Assembly: GCF_001894925.1 (NCBI RefSeq)
Contig: NZ_BCXD01000001.1
Span: 186,001 to 250,000, forward strand
DNA length: 64,000 nt
Origin: Rhodococcus rhodnii NBRC 100604
Lineage (GTDB): Bacteria > Actinomycetota > Actinomycetes > Mycobacteriales > Mycobacteriaceae
Reading direction: 5' to 3'
Positions 28,116 to 39,607 of the stretch are shown here, one piece after another. The notes under the pieces are model-generated. The model saw nothing but the letters and a program-made list of their open reading frames with translations. It was not told where the DNA came from and made no database searches. The stretch's first letter is position 1; each line of letters opens with the position of its first letter. Made by a program: the position numbers and the translations under genes.

Positions 28116-28727
28116 GTGGAGAATGGCGCCGGGTGGTCCCCGGTCTACAATGAGCCAAAAGCGGGCAGCTCGACCCGTCCACCCGGCGTCGTTCTCGCGA
28201 TTGTTACGTCACTGTTCACGGTAGCAATTCTGGGCGTCCACTACGACTGGTGGCCGATCCCGCACAGAAACGGCGGGGTAATAAAACTCGCAATCGTTTC
28301 TGTCTGCATTCTCGGATTTTCTGTTGTCGGGATTCTCTGGGCCTGGCGCATAGTCCGCTTCTGGAAGAGGGAACGCCGACTTTCCTGGACGATGGGGGTG
28401 GCACCGGCGGTGGTTTCGGCAGCAGTTCTTTGCGGTCTAGTTTTCCCAGCCCCCAACTTCGATACTGCGCGCGCAGATATGGAAGAGGTCGCCCAGGGCA
28501 TTCAGTCCAACCCAGGTGAATCGTTAGAGAATGTAACGATTGGGGGGCTGTACTTCTCCTCAGTGTCCCTAGAGTCCGACGGGTGCGTTTACTTCGTCGA
28601 CCGTGAGTGGTTTCCTATTTCCACCTACGGGTGGATGTACGGTCCCAACTGCACGCCTGATCCCAACAAATTCGGCAGACTCCGCATGCTCGGCGGCGAA
28701 TGGTACGAATTCGAACGAGGAACATGA
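28116..28727 (+). CDS. Small membrane protein, immunity-like, paralogue of 30243-30785
   Basis: 203 aa from GTG at 28116, which has GAGAGGAA upstream. It lies 23 bases after the LGFP gene on the same strand, so it is probably co-transcribed. A 20-residue polar start is followed by three TM segments (about residues 27-45, 55-78 and 93-112) and an external C-terminal domain of about 90 residues (DMEEVAQGIQ, then DGCVYFVDREWF and GEWYEF). It is A+T rich like the C-terminal half of the LGFP gene. No family recognised. Position and paralogy suggest an immunity or partner protein; this is inference. Confidence 0.7.
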   Translation: MENGAGWSPVYNEPKAGSSTRPPGVVLAIVTSLFTVAILGVHYDWWPIPHRNGGVIKLAIVSVCILGFSVVGILWAWRIVRFWKRERRLSWTMGVAPAVVSAAVLCGLVFPAPNFDTARADMEEVAQGIQSNPGESLENVTIGGLYFSSVSLESDGCVYFVDREWFPISTYGWMYGPNCTPDPNKFGRLRMLGGEWYEFERGT

Positions 28728-28800
28728 TTAGTCGGCTCCCAGCACGCAAAAGGGCGGGGATTGACACCCACTATGGGAGCACCGATCCGTGCTGCCGCGC

Positions 28801-29968
28801 GTGAACAAGTCGGCCGAATAAGAGGACGGCAGCGAGACCAACGTCGACCGCGTCCTCGCCGATCTGCCGGTGGTCGGGCACCCGACGCGACTTCGCGTCC
28901 GGATACCCCGCTACACCTGCGCTGACGAGAGCTGCGAGGTGAGTATCTTCCGGCAGCGGATCAACCAGGTAGCAGCCCCGAAGGCCACCACCACAAGGCA
29001 GTGCGCCCGCTGGATCCTGCAGCGGTTGGCGATCGACAAGAGTCCATCGCCGCCGTCGCGAGAGCACTGGGACTGGGTGGGACACCGTCAACGCCCTCGC
29101 CGCATCCCGCGAGTTGGCGTTCGACCGCCCAGGGCACCTCGACGGTGTCCGCTCCCTCGGTGTCGACGAGCACAAGTGGAAGCACCGCCGCGGACAGGGC
29201 GACCCGGACTTCGTCACCGTCATCGTGGACCTGACTCCGGTGATCGAGGGCACCGGGCCCGCCCGGCTGCTCGACATGGTGGCGGGCCGATCGAAAGCCG
29301 CCCTGACCGGTTGGCTCGAGGCACGCGATCAGCAGTTTTGGGACCGAGTGCAGATCGTGGCGATGGATGGGTTCACCGGCTACCGGACCGCCACCGCCGA
29401 ATCGCTACCGGCGGCGCGGGCGGTGATGGACCCGTTCCACGTGGTGCACCTGGCGGCGGAGAAGCTCACGATGTGTCGGCAACGGATCCAACAGGCCACC
29501 CACGGTCATCGTGGTCGTGTCGGGGATCTGTTGTACGGGATCCGCCGGATCCTGCTCACCCGCAGCGACCTGCTCACCGAGCGGCAGCGAAAGCGGCTCG
29601 AGGGAGCGTTCGCCGCGCACGTCGCGGTCGACGTCACCGCGTGGTGCCATCAGGAGCTGATCGCCGCCTACGGCAACCCCGACAAGCGGGCCGGGAAGCT
29701 GGCGATGTTCACGTGCCTCGAACGAATCAGACCCGGTCTACCGAGAGGGCTGGAGGAGCTGGCGCAGCTCGGCCGCAGCCTCTGGCGACGCCGCAGCGAG
29801 ATCCTCGCGTACTTCGACGCCGGCGTCTCCAACGGGCCTGTCGAAGCGATCAACGGCCGCCTCGAACACCTACGCGGCATCGCCCTCGGGTTCCGCAACC
29901 TGACCCACTACATCTGGCGGTCGCTGATCCACTCCGGTCAGTTGCAGGATCGGATCAACGCACTCTGA
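28801..29968 (+). pseudogene. ISL3-family transposase remnant
   Basis: Recognisable ISL3 DDE transposase, not expressible as one protein. An in-frame TAA at 28819-28821 and frameshifts near 29042 and 29083 interrupt it. Conserved parts are CARWILQRLAIDKS, the first acidic motif SLGVDEHKWKHRRG, the second VAMDGFTGYRTA, and the glutamate in VEAINGRLEHLRG. From 29114 to the TGA at 29966-29968 the frame is intact. The sequence after the stop (GAGGAAGAGCCC, about 29972-29983) looks like an ISL3 right terminal repeat. No matching left repeat was found, so the element is dead. Confidence 0.83.
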
Positions 29969-29985
29969 ATGAGGAAGAGCCCGAA
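28801..29985 (+). mobile_element. Degenerate ISL3-type insertion sequence
   Basis: Extent is estimated from the transposase remnant and a right-end motif of the GGCTCTTCC type on the minus strand just after the transposase stop. The left end and target duplication could not be defined. It is GC-rich and inserted between two A+T-rich paralogous membrane protein genes. Confidence 0.6.
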
Positions 29986-30242
29986 ATCCCCCGGACTCCG
30001 AGGAGCCATCGAGGCTCCGGTGCAACACAGAATTGTGCGACGCGGACCGGGTTTCCGACCGAGGCATTGAGACTGCATAGAAGTGACATGCCGAGAGTAC
30101 GGCCGCGGTGCTCGGCAGGTTGCGACGGTCGCCGATGCAGGCTGCAATCTGTTGACCAAACAGGATCCGAACTACTGGGAAAGACTCAGACAAATGAGTA
30201 AATGTGATGTCGCAGCCTTGACTTCCTACTCAAGGGCGGCTG

Positions 30243-30785
30243 TTGCCGCTGGGTATCGCGGTTACTGCTGCAACTATCATTGCGTCTATCCTGATAATCG
30301 CATCCCTGGGACACTGGTGGCCATTCGAGAACAGTTGGTATTTGGCATTTGCCGCGGGAGTCGTGTTCTTTGTCGCGGCGACGGTCTCCTGGGTACTGTG
30401 TTGCGTCGTCATCACTCGCCGTCGAAAACGCTGGATGTGGTGGATGGTGGCATGGCCGCTCATCGCGACTGTCGGAGTGCTCGCAGCGTTTGCGGCGCCT
30501 CCGAGCTTCGCCGATGCCGCATCGCGATTCGAGGCAGTCGCACAAGAACTGAGAGAGCGGCCAGGCGTGGGTTCCCTGGATCGACAACGCATAGGGCTCT
30601 TCGAGGTCGCCTCCGTCGTGGAATCCCCGAATGGCGAGGTGTATTTCGCCGACGCCCGCACCACGATGCTCTCTTCCGAATCCGGCTGGGCATATTCTCC
30701 CAGTGGTCCGCCCACCGGCATCGGCCAACGATTCAGGGCGGACCACGTGGGCGGACCGTGGTATCGCTATCAGTCGAGTTTCTAG
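30243..30785 (+). CDS. Small membrane protein, immunity-like, second copy (possibly 5'-truncated)
   Basis: 180 aa from TTG at 30243 with a weak AAGGGCGG upstream. An in-frame stop at 30219-30221 limits any extension to seven codons. It aligns along its length with the protein at 28116-28727: shared GHWWPF/YDWWPI after TM1, SRFEAVAQELRERPG against ADMEEVAQGIQSNPG, GEVYFADA against GCVYFVDR, and GGPWYRYQ against GGEWYEFE. It lacks that protein's 20-residue cytosolic start, perhaps removed by rearrangement at the IS. Three TM segments and an external domain. Function unknown. Confidence 0.6.
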   Translation: MPLGIAVTAATIIASILIIASLGHWWPFENSWYLAFAAGVVFFVAATVSWVLCCVVITRRRKRWMWWMVAWPLIATVGVLAAFAAPPSFADAASRFEAVAQELRERPGVGSLDRQRIGLFEVASVVESPNGEVYFADARTTMLSSESGWAYSPSGPPTGIGQRFRADHVGGPWYRYQSSF

Positions 30786-30913
30786 CCTGACCACCATCTC
30801 CGCGCCGTCGGACGGTTGGTCGGTGCTGCCCGACGAGAGCGGGGGTATTCGTCGAGCAACTACCACTCGCCGAGGTCGCCTCGATCCACTCCAGATGCCG
30901 GGCCTCGACGGCG

Positions 30914-32113
30914 TCAGCCACGGCGGCTTCGCGTGACGGCATCCCCCATCGCCCGGACCGCCTGCTCGAGGATCGGTCGCGGCGTCGCAACGTTCAGCCG
31001 CACGAACCCCCGGCCCGCCTCGCCGCAGCGGATCCCGTCGACCAGCACGACGCCCACCCGATCCGCGAAGAACTCGCCGGGCGTCGGTGCGAGAGCGAGA
31101 TCGTGGCAGTCGAGCCACGCGAGATACGTCCCGTCCGGTGCCCGGTAGCGCACGTCGGGCAGGTGCTCGGCGAGCAGATCCACGAGCATCCGGCGGTTGC
31201 CGTCCAGATAGGTCAGCACGTCCCCGAGCCACGGCCCGCCGTCCCGATACGCCGCGACGTCGGCGACCGCGCCCAGCGTCGACGCGCCGTGCTCGAATCC
31301 CCCGGACGTCCGCGCCCACACCGCGGCGTCGGCATCGTTCGACAGGATCACCTGCGCGCACTTCACGCCCGGCAGGTTCCATGCCTTCGACGCCGACGTC
31401 GCCGTCACGGTGTGCGCAGCGGCGGCCTCGCTCGTCGACGCATACGGGACGTGTACGGCAGGCTCGAACACGAGCGGTGCATGGATCTCGTCGGCGAAGA
31501 CGCGGCCACCGTAGTGGTCGACGACCTCGGTGATCTCGCGCATCTCGTCGCGCGTGAGGACACCGCCCGTCGGATTGTGCGGCGTGCACAGCACGAGCAG
31601 ATTCGCACCCGCGGCGAAGGCCGCGGCCAACGCGTCGAGGTCGTATACCCACCGCCCGCCGTCGCCGTCGCGCACCATCGGGACCTGCACGACGTCGCGG
31701 CCCAGGGTCTGCGGCACCGTGAGAAACGGCATGTACGCCGGCGTCGGCACGATGATGGGCGATCCCGGCGTGGAGAAGTGGCGAACGGTCGCCTCGAACG
31801 CCGCCATCACGTCGGCGACGAGCCGCACCCGCTCGGGCGCGACGTGCCACCCGTGTGCCGCGGCGAGCCGCTGTGCCGTCGCCGCCGCGGTCTCGTCGCG
31901 CAGCGGCGTCGGCAGGTACCCGGTGAGTCCCTGCCGGACCGCCGCGACGAGGGCGCCCTCGATCGGCGGGGCGATCCCGAAATCCATCTCGGCGACGAAT
32001 GCCCCGATGCGCCCCGGGTACTCGGACCACTTCGTTCCGCCGATGCGCCGCAGCTCGTCGACACCGATCGCGTCGAACCGTGCCGCTGTCGAGGTGGGAT
32101 CGGTGTGCGTCAC
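30914..32113 (-). CDS. MalY/PatB-type PLP C-S lyase (cystathionine beta-lyase)
   Basis: Fold-I aminotransferase relative, 399 aa. It carries CTPHNPTGGVLT, FADEIHAPL (PLP aspartate) and the PLP lysine in TSASKAWNLPGVKCA, followed by the C-terminal arginine region RLNVATP. Members cleave cystathionine or cysteine conjugates to pyruvate, ammonia and a thiol. It could finish methionine transsulfuration begun by metB. It starts 32 bases after the carboxylase alpha stop on the same strand, so it may be the last gene of that operon. Confidence 0.87.
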   Translation of the reverse strand: MTHTDPTSTAARFDAIGVDELRRIGGTKWSEYPGRIGAFVAEMDFGIAPPIEGALVAAVRQGLTGYLPTPLRDETAAATAQRLAAAHGWHVAPERVRLVADVMAAFEATVRHFSTPGSPIIVPTPAYMPFLTVPQTLGRDVVQVPMVRDGDGGRWVYDLDALAAAFAAGANLLVLCTPHNPTGGVLTRDEMREITEVVDHYGGRVFADEIHAPLVFEPAVHVPYASTSEAAAAHTVTATSASKAWNLPGVKCAQVILSNDADAAVWARTSGGFEHGASTLGAVADVAAYRDGGPWLGDVLTYLDGNRRMLVDLLAEHLPDVRYRAPDGTYLAWLDCHDLALAPTPGEFFADRVGVVLVDGIRCGEAGRGFVRLNVATPRPILEQAVRAMGDAVTRSRRG

Positions 32114-32145
32114 GGCGCGATCGTGTCAGATCCGCGGCACGAGCG

Positions 32146-34158
<2,013 letters not shown>

Positions 34159-34166
34159 CTCACCTC

Positions 34167-35765
34167 TCACATTCGGAAGACACCGAAACGCTCGGTGCCT
34201 TCGACAGGGGCGGTCGCGATCGCCGACAGGCACAGCCCGAGGACCGTCCGGGTGTCGCGCGGGTCGATCACGCCGTCGTCGTAGATGCGGCCGGACAGAA
34301 ACATCGGCAGCGACTCGGCCTCGATCTGGTTCTCGATCGCCGCCCGCAACGCCGCATCGGCATCCTCGTCGAAGGGCTTGCCGCGCGAGAGCGCCGACGC
34401 CTTGGACACCATCGAGACGACGCCCGCGAGCTGCGCGCCACCCATCACCGCCGACTTCGCGCTCGGCCACGAGAACAGGAAACGCGGGTCGTACGCACGC
34501 CCGCACATGCCGTAGTGCCCCGCGCCGTACGACGCACCGAGCAGGACCGACAGATGCGGGACCGTCGAATTGGACACGGCGTTGATCATCATCGCGCCGT
34601 GCTTGATGATGCCGCCCTCCTCGTACTCGCGGCCGACCATGTATCCGGTCGTGTTGTGCAGGAACAGCAGTGGCGTGTTCGAGCGGTTCGCGAGCTGGAT
34701 GAACTGCGTCGCCTTCTGCGCCTCCTCGCTGAAGAGCACGCCCCGCGCGTTCGCGAGGATCCCGATCGGGTAGCCGTGCAGCTCCGCCCACCCCGTCACG
34801 AGCGACGAGCCGTAGAGCGCCTTGAACTCGTCGAAGTCGGAGTCGTCCACGATGCGGGCGATCACCTCCCGCGGATCGAACGGCACCTTGAGATCGTCGG
34901 GCACGACGCCGAGCAGATCCTCGTCCGCGTAGCGCGGCGGCAGCACGTCGGCGCGCGGCTGCGGGCCCTGCTTGCGCCAGCCGAGCCGCCGGACGATGCG
35001 CCGCCCGATGCGGATCGCGTCCTGCTCGTCCTCCGCGAAGTAGTCGGCGAGACCCGAGGTGCGCGCGTGCATCTCGGCACCGCCGAGCGACTCGTCGTCG
35101 GCGTCCTCGCCGGTCGCCATCTTCACCAGCGGCGGGCCCGCCAGGAAGACCTTGGAGCGTTCGCGCACCATGACGACGTGATCGGACATGCCGGGGATGT
35201 ACGCGCCGCCCGCCGTGGAGTTGCCGAACACGAGCGAGACGGTGGGGATGCCCGCTGCCGACGCCCGCGTCAGATCGCGGAACATCCGGCCGCCGGGGAT
35301 GAAGACCTCCTTCTGCGTCGGCAGGTCCGCGCCGCCCGACTCGACGAGCGAGATCACGGGAAGCCGGTTCTGCTCGGCGATCTCGTGCACACGGAACGAC
35401 TTCTTCAGCGTCCACGGGTTGGACGCGCCGCCGCGCACCGTCGGATCGTTGGCGACGACGAGGCACTCGACGCCCTCCACGACACCGATTCCGGCGACGA
35501 GGCTCGCACCGACCGGGAAGTCGCTGCCCCACGCCGCGAGCGTCGCGAGTTCGAGGAACGGTGAATCCTCGTCGAGCAGCAGCTCGATGCGCTCGCGGGC
35601 GAGGAGCTTGCCGCGCTCGTGATGACGCTGCACGTACTTCTCACCGCCGCCGCCGATCGCCTTCGCGTGCTCGGCGTCGATCTCGGCGAGCTTGCCCTCC
35701 ATCGCCTTCCGTGCCGCCACGAACGTTTCGGACGTCGTGTCCAGGGTGCTGTCCAGAACTGTCAT
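34167..35765 (-). CDS. Acyl-CoA carboxylase beta subunit (carboxyltransferase)
   Basis: 532 aa from ATG at 35765 (GAGAAGG upstream); the open frame extends further 5' but without a family match. Two crotonase-like carboxyltransferase lobes: ESGGADLPTQ with GNSTAGGAYIPGM in the N-lobe, and HNTTGYMVGREYEEGGIIKHGA with GASYGAGHYGMCGRAYDPRFLFSWP in the C-lobe. These patterns are typical of methylcrotonyl-CoA/geranyl-CoA carboxylases rather than acetyl- or propionyl-CoA ones. Substrate is inferred only. Confidence 0.9.
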   Translation of the reverse strand: MTVLDSTLDTTSETFVAARKAMEGKLAEIDAEHAKAIGGGGEKYVQRHHERGKLLARERIELLLDEDSPFLELATLAAWGSDFPVGASLVAGIGVVEGVECLVVANDPTVRGGASNPWTLKKSFRVHEIAEQNRLPVISLVESGGADLPTQKEVFIPGGRMFRDLTRASAAGIPTVSLVFGNSTAGGAYIPGMSDHVVMVRERSKVFLAGPPLVKMATGEDADDESLGGAEMHARTSGLADYFAEDEQDAIRIGRRIVRRLGWRKQGPQPRADVLPPRYADEDLLGVVPDDLKVPFDPREVIARIVDDSDFDEFKALYGSSLVTGWAELHGYPIGILANARGVLFSEEAQKATQFIQLANRSNTPLLFLHNTTGYMVGREYEEGGIIKHGAMMINAVSNSTVPHLSVLLGASYGAGHYGMCGRAYDPRFLFSWPSAKSAVMGGAQLAGVVSMVSKASALSRGKPFDEDADAALRAAIENQIEAESLPMFLSGRIYDDGVIDPRDTRTVLGLCLSAIATAPVEGTERFGVFRM

Positions 35766-35814
35766 ACGGTCGTCCTTCTCCGAATGTCGGAATCGATCCG
35801 GTAGTCGTGCCGAC

Positions 35815-36720
35815 TCACGGCAGGCCCGCGCGCGGGACGTCGACCCGCACGGCGAGCAGTGCTCCCTCGCGAGCGTCTCGTCGCAGGTCCTCGCTGAAAT
35901 CTGGTGCGGCGCAGAGATACAGCGTTCGGCCGTCGGAGCCGCCCAGCATGCACGCGAACACGTTCGCGGGGCCGCTCTCGCCGGGGCTGATCTCCTCGAG
36001 AATCTCGCCGCCCTCGCGCACGCGAGCCACTCGCCCGCCCACGGCGTCCGCGACCCAGATCGCACCCTCGGTGTCGAGGCAGCAGCCGTCCGGCGTCAGG
36101 ACGGCCTGCGGGAGCGCCTGCGCGAACACGCGGCTGGACGGGAGCGGCCCGAAACGCGCCCATTCGCGGCGCCCCGTGAGCGACCCGTCGGGCGCGACGT
36201 CGAACGCCGTCATGCGGTTGCCGACGGTCTCGCCGACGACGAGCACGCCGCCTCCGGTGAGTGCCATCCCGTTCGGGAACCACAGATCGTCGGCGACGAC
36301 GGCTGCCGTGCCGTCCGGGTCGACGCGGATCAGGACGGTCGGCTCGATGTCGGCGCCACGCATGATGTCGAAACCGAAGTTGCCGACCCAGGCTCGCCCG
36401 CTCTCGTCGACGAGCATGTCGTTGAGCGGGTGCTCGGTGAACGACGTGAGATCGGCGTGCGTCACGAGGGTTCCGTCGGCTTCGCGGCGCAGGATCGAGC
36501 GGTCACGCATCGAGACGACCAGCAGGCGGCCGTCGGGTAGCCAGCCGAGCCCGGACGGCTGCTGCGGCACCTCCGCCTCGACGCGCAGATCGCTGCCGTC
36601 CTCGCGCGCCGAGAACACGCGGTACGTGTAGAAGTCGACGAACCAGATCCGGTCGTCTCGCCAGCGCGGGCACTCGAGATACGCGAATCCGTCGAGCACG
36701 GTGCGCACCTCGCGAGTCAC
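35815..36720 (-). CDS. SMP-30/gluconolactonase-family lactonase
   Basis: 301 aa six-bladed beta-propeller hydrolase. Metal-site blocks are visible: LECPRWRDDRIWFVD at the N-terminus (Glu15), HPLNDMLVDESGRAWVGNFG, and WFPNGMALTGGGVLVVGET. Such enzymes open lactones using a divalent cation. The ATG at 36720 overlaps the upstream stop by 4 bases. Its place in a carboxylase/AtuA operon suggests hydrolysis of a pathway-derived lactone, but the substrate is unknown. Confidence 0.85.
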   Translation of the reverse strand: MTREVRTVLDGFAYLECPRWRDDRIWFVDFYTYRVFSAREDGSDLRVEAEVPQQPSGLGWLPDGRLLVVSMRDRSILRREADGTLVTHADLTSFTEHPLNDMLVDESGRAWVGNFGFDIMRGADIEPTVLIRVDPDGTAAVVADDLWFPNGMALTGGGVLVVGETVGNRMTAFDVAPDGSLTGRREWARFGPLPSSRVFAQALPQAVLTPDGCCLDTEGAIWVADAVGGRVARVREGGEILEEISPGESGPANVFACMLGGSDGRTLYLCAAPDFSEDLRRDAREGALLAVRVDVPRAGLP

Positions 36721-37865
36721 GACGCGAATCCCAGTCGCTTGGCCGCCAGCGTCGTGAGAATCTCCGTGGTGCCGCCGCCGATGCCGAGGATCCGCATGTC
36801 GCGGTACTGCCGCTCGATCTCGCTCTCACGCATGTAACCGAGGCCGCCGAACAGCTGCACGCCCTGATTCACGACCCACTCGCCCGCCTCGACCGCCGTG
36901 TTCTTGGCGAAGCACACCTCGGCGACGAGGTCGCCGTCGCCTGCCAGGTATCGCTCGACCACCGAACGGGCGTAGACCCGTGCGACGTCGATGCGGCGCG
37001 CCATCTCGGTGACGGTGACCTGCACCGACTGCCGCGAGATCAGCGGCCGGCCGAAGGTCTCGCGCGAGCGCACCCAGTCGAGGGTGAGGTCGAGGCTGCG
37101 CTGCGCGCTCGCGTACGCCTGTACCGCGAGCCCGATGCGTTCGCTCACGAACGCCTGCGCGATCTGCGCGAACCCCGAGTTCTCGGCGCCGACGAGATTC
37201 GCCACCGGCACACGGACGTCGGTGAACGACAGTTCGGCGGTGTCGGACGCGAGCCAGCCCATCTTCTCGAGTTTGCGTGAGACCTCGAATCCCGGTGTGT
37301 CCTTTTCGATCACGAGGAGCGAGACACCCGAAGCGCCGGGGCCGCCGGTGCGGACGGCCGTGACGACGAAGTCCGCGCGGCAACCGGACGTGATGTAGGT
37401 CTTCGCTCCGTTCACGACGTACTCGTCGCCGTCGCGATCGGCCCGGGTGCGCAGATGCCCGACGTCGGACCCACCACCGGGCTCGGTGATCGCGAGCGAG
37501 CCGATCCTCTCGCCCGCGAGCGTCGGGCGTACCCAGCGGTCGATCTGGTCGGGGTCGCCCGCAGCGATCATGTGCGGCAACGCGATTCCGTGGGTGAAGA
37601 GCGATGCGAACAGTCCACCCGAGCCGCCCGTGCGATGGATCTCCTCGTTGACGATCATCGCGTCGATCAGGTCGCCGCCACTCCCGCCGACCTCCTCGGA
37701 GACGCCCGCCCCGAGCAGGCCGAGTTCGGCGGCCCGCAGGTGCAGCGACCGCGGCAACTCACCGAAGCGTTCCCACTCGTCCTGGTGCGGCAGTACGTCA
37801 CGTTCGACGAACGCGCGGACCGTCTTGCGCAACGCCGTCCGCTCGTCGGTGTCCCACACACTCAT
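36717..37865 (-). CDS. Acyl-CoA dehydrogenase (second in window)
   Basis: 382 aa from ATG at 37865 with a strong AAGGAGGAA site. FAD/substrate block LAITEPGGGSDVGHLRTRA, middle domain, then the C-terminal QLFGGLGYMRESEIERQYRDMR with the probable catalytic-base glutamate and GGGTTEI. AtuD/citronellyl-CoA or isovaleryl-CoA dehydrogenase-like roles fit the operon. The ATG overlaps the AtuA stop by 4 bases. Confidence 0.9.
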   Translation of the reverse strand: MSVWDTDERTALRKTVRAFVERDVLPHQDEWERFGELPRSLHLRAAELGLLGAGVSEEVGGSGGDLIDAMIVNEEIHRTGGSGGLFASLFTHGIALPHMIAAGDPDQIDRWVRPTLAGERIGSLAITEPGGGSDVGHLRTRADRDGDEYVVNGAKTYITSGCRADFVVTAVRTGGPGASGVSLLVIEKDTPGFEVSRKLEKMGWLASDTAELSFTDVRVPVANLVGAENSGFAQIAQAFVSERIGLAVQAYASAQRSLDLTLDWVRSRETFGRPLISRQSVQVTVTEMARRIDVARVYARSVVERYLAGDGDLVAEVCFAKNTAVEAGEWVVNQGVQLFGGLGYMRESEIERQYRDMRILGIGGGTTEILTTLAAKRLGFAS

Positions 37866-39607
37866 GCGCGTTCCTCCTTCGTGTCGCTCACGAGGGCGAC
37901 CGGGATCTCGACCACCCGCGAGCGCAGCCACTCCCCCAGACCCTTCGCCTGCGGGTCGAACCGGACCTGCTCTGCGACGCCACGCCCGAGGATTCCGTCG
38001 ATCACGAAGTTCACCGCACGCAGATGCGGCAGGACGTGCCGGCGGACCGGAAGCGCGGCCGCCTCGGGCAGCAACTCACGTACGCGGTCGACGGTGAGGT
38101 CGTGGACCAGCCACGCGTACGCGTCGTCCGAGCGCACCCACACCCCGACGTTCGCGCTGCCGCCCTTGTCGCCGCTGCGGGCACCAGCGATCGTTCCGAG
38201 CGGCAGACGCCGGGTCGGCCCCGGAGAATACCGCTGTGGCAGTGCGGGATCGGGAACGTCGGCGAGCTCACGCGTCTCGCCTGCGGGCACGATGTCGACG
38301 CGCGTGCCGTCCGGCAGCACCGCGACGTGCGGGACATCGGTGCGGTCGACGTGACCGGCGACGAACACGCCGTACGGGCTCGCGCTCGCCGGCGGTGCGG
38401 TGAGCGCGAAACCGGGGTAGCTCGCGAGCGCGAGTTCGACGGGGACGGACGAGAACGCGCGCCCCACGACGTCGGCGTCCGGGTCGCGCACGACGCAGCG
38501 GAGCACGGCGCTCGCGGCCTCCTCGCTGTCCGCGTCGGGATGATCCGTGCGGGCCAGCGTCCACGCGAGGTCCTCGGGGCGCCGCGTGAGCGCCCCCTCG
38601 ACCTGACGGCGAACGAGGGCCGCCTTCTCGTCGATGTCGAGGCCCGTGAGCACGAACTCGGCCTGATTGCGGAAGCCGGCGAGCGTGTTCGACCCGACCT
38701 TGAGCGTCGGGGGCGGCGCCTCACCCTTCACCCCCGAGATCGCGACGCGGTCGGGACCGTCCTGCGCGAGTTCGACGGTGTCGAGCCGCATCGTGACGTC
38801 GGGCCCCGCGTAGCGCGCGCCGGTGACCTCGTAGAGCAGCTGCGCCGTCACCGTCCCCACCGTCACGGCGCCGCCCGTGCCGGCATGCTTCGTGATGACC
38901 GACGAGCCGTCCGCGGCGACCTCCGCGATCGGGAAACCGGGGTGCGTCATGTCGGGGATCTCACGGAAGAACGAATAGTTGCCGCCTGTCGCCTGCGTGC
39001 CGCACTCGATGACGTGGCCCGCGGCGACGGCGCCCGCGAGCGCGTCGAGATCGCCCGGCCCCCAGCCGTGATGGTGAGCGGCGGGCCCTACGACGACGGA
39101 CGCGTCCGTCACGCGACCCGTGACGACGACGTCGGCGCCCGCGTCGAGACACGCCGCGATCCCCCAGCCGCCGAGATACGCGTTGGCCGTGAGCGGCGGC
39201 CGCCCGTCGACGGACAGCCCCAGTTCGGCTGCGCGACCGGCGATGTCGTCGCCCTCGACGTGGGCGATCGTGGCGCCGGTTCCGAGCCGGTCGTCGAGCG
39301 CGCGGATCGCGTCGGCGAGTCCGCCGGGGTTCAGCCCGCCCGCGTTGACGACGATCCGGACGCCGCGCTCGCGGGCGATGCCGAGGCACTCCTCGAGCTG
39401 CCGCAGAAAGGTCTTGGCGTAGCCGCGGCTCGCGTCCTTCATCCGGTCGCGGCCGAGGATGAGCATCGTGAGTTCGGCCAGGTAGTCGCCGGTGAGATAG
39501 TCGAGTTCGCCGCCCGTGAGCATCTCGTGCATCGCGGCGAAGCGATCCCCGTAGAAGCCCGAGCAGTTGCCGATCCGTACCGCTCCCGGTCGTGACGACG
39601 CCGTCAT
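37862..39607 (-). CDS. AtuA-family acyclic terpene utilisation protein (DUF1446)
   Basis: 581 aa from ATG at 39607. Residues of about 8-450 match the DUF1446/AtuA core: [67 protein letters not shown]. The last 110 residues are the AtuA-associated C-terminal domain ([25 protein letters not shown]). AtuA is required for citronellol/geraniol catabolism in Pseudomonas, but its reaction is not known. Overlaps its upstream and downstream neighbours by 4 bases each. Confidence 0.88.
   Translation of the reverse strand: MTASSRPGAVRIGNCSGFYGDRFAAMHEMLTGGELDYLTGDYLAELTMLILGRDRMKDASRGYAKTFLRQLEECLGIARERGVRIVVNAGGLNPGGLADAIRALDDRLGTGATIAHVEGDDIAGRAAELGLSVDGRPPLTANAYLGGWGIAACLDAGADVVVTGRVTDASVVVGPAAHHHGWGPGDLDALAGAVAAGHVIECGTQATGGNYSFFREIPDMTHPGFPIAEVAADGSSVITKHAGTGGAVTVGTVTAQLLYEVTGARYAGPDVTMRLDTVELAQDGPDRVAISGVKGEAPPPTLKVGSNTLAGFRNQAEFVLTGLDIDEKAALVRRQVEGALTRRPEDLAWTLARTDHPDADSEEAASAVLRCVVRDPDADVVGRAFSSVPVELALASYPGFALTAPPASASPYGVFVAGHVDRTDVPHVAVLPDGTRVDIVPAGETRELADVPDPALPQRYSPGPTRRLPLGTIAGARSGDKGGSANVGVWVRSDDAYAWLVHDLTVDRVRELLPEAAALPVRRHVLPHLRAVNFVIDGILGRGVAEQVRFDPQAKGLGEWLRSRVVEIPVALVSDTKEERA

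Noticed and set aside
28735-28780. Inverted repeat GCTCCCA/TGGGAGC as a left IS end or terminator
   Set aside because: Only 7 bases with a 32-base spacer, and it does not match the GGCTCTTCC-type right end of the ISL3 remnant.
30083-30790. Alternative frame over the second small membrane protein, starting MTCREYGRG
   Set aside because: It gives a Cys/Arg-rich product without hydrophobic segments. The frame from 30243 matches the paralogue at 28116 and has TM helices.
30733-30990. 85-codon minus-strand frame between the second membrane protein and the C-S lyase
   Set aside because: It overlaps the ends of both neighbours, has low-complexity composition and lacks a clear ribosome site.
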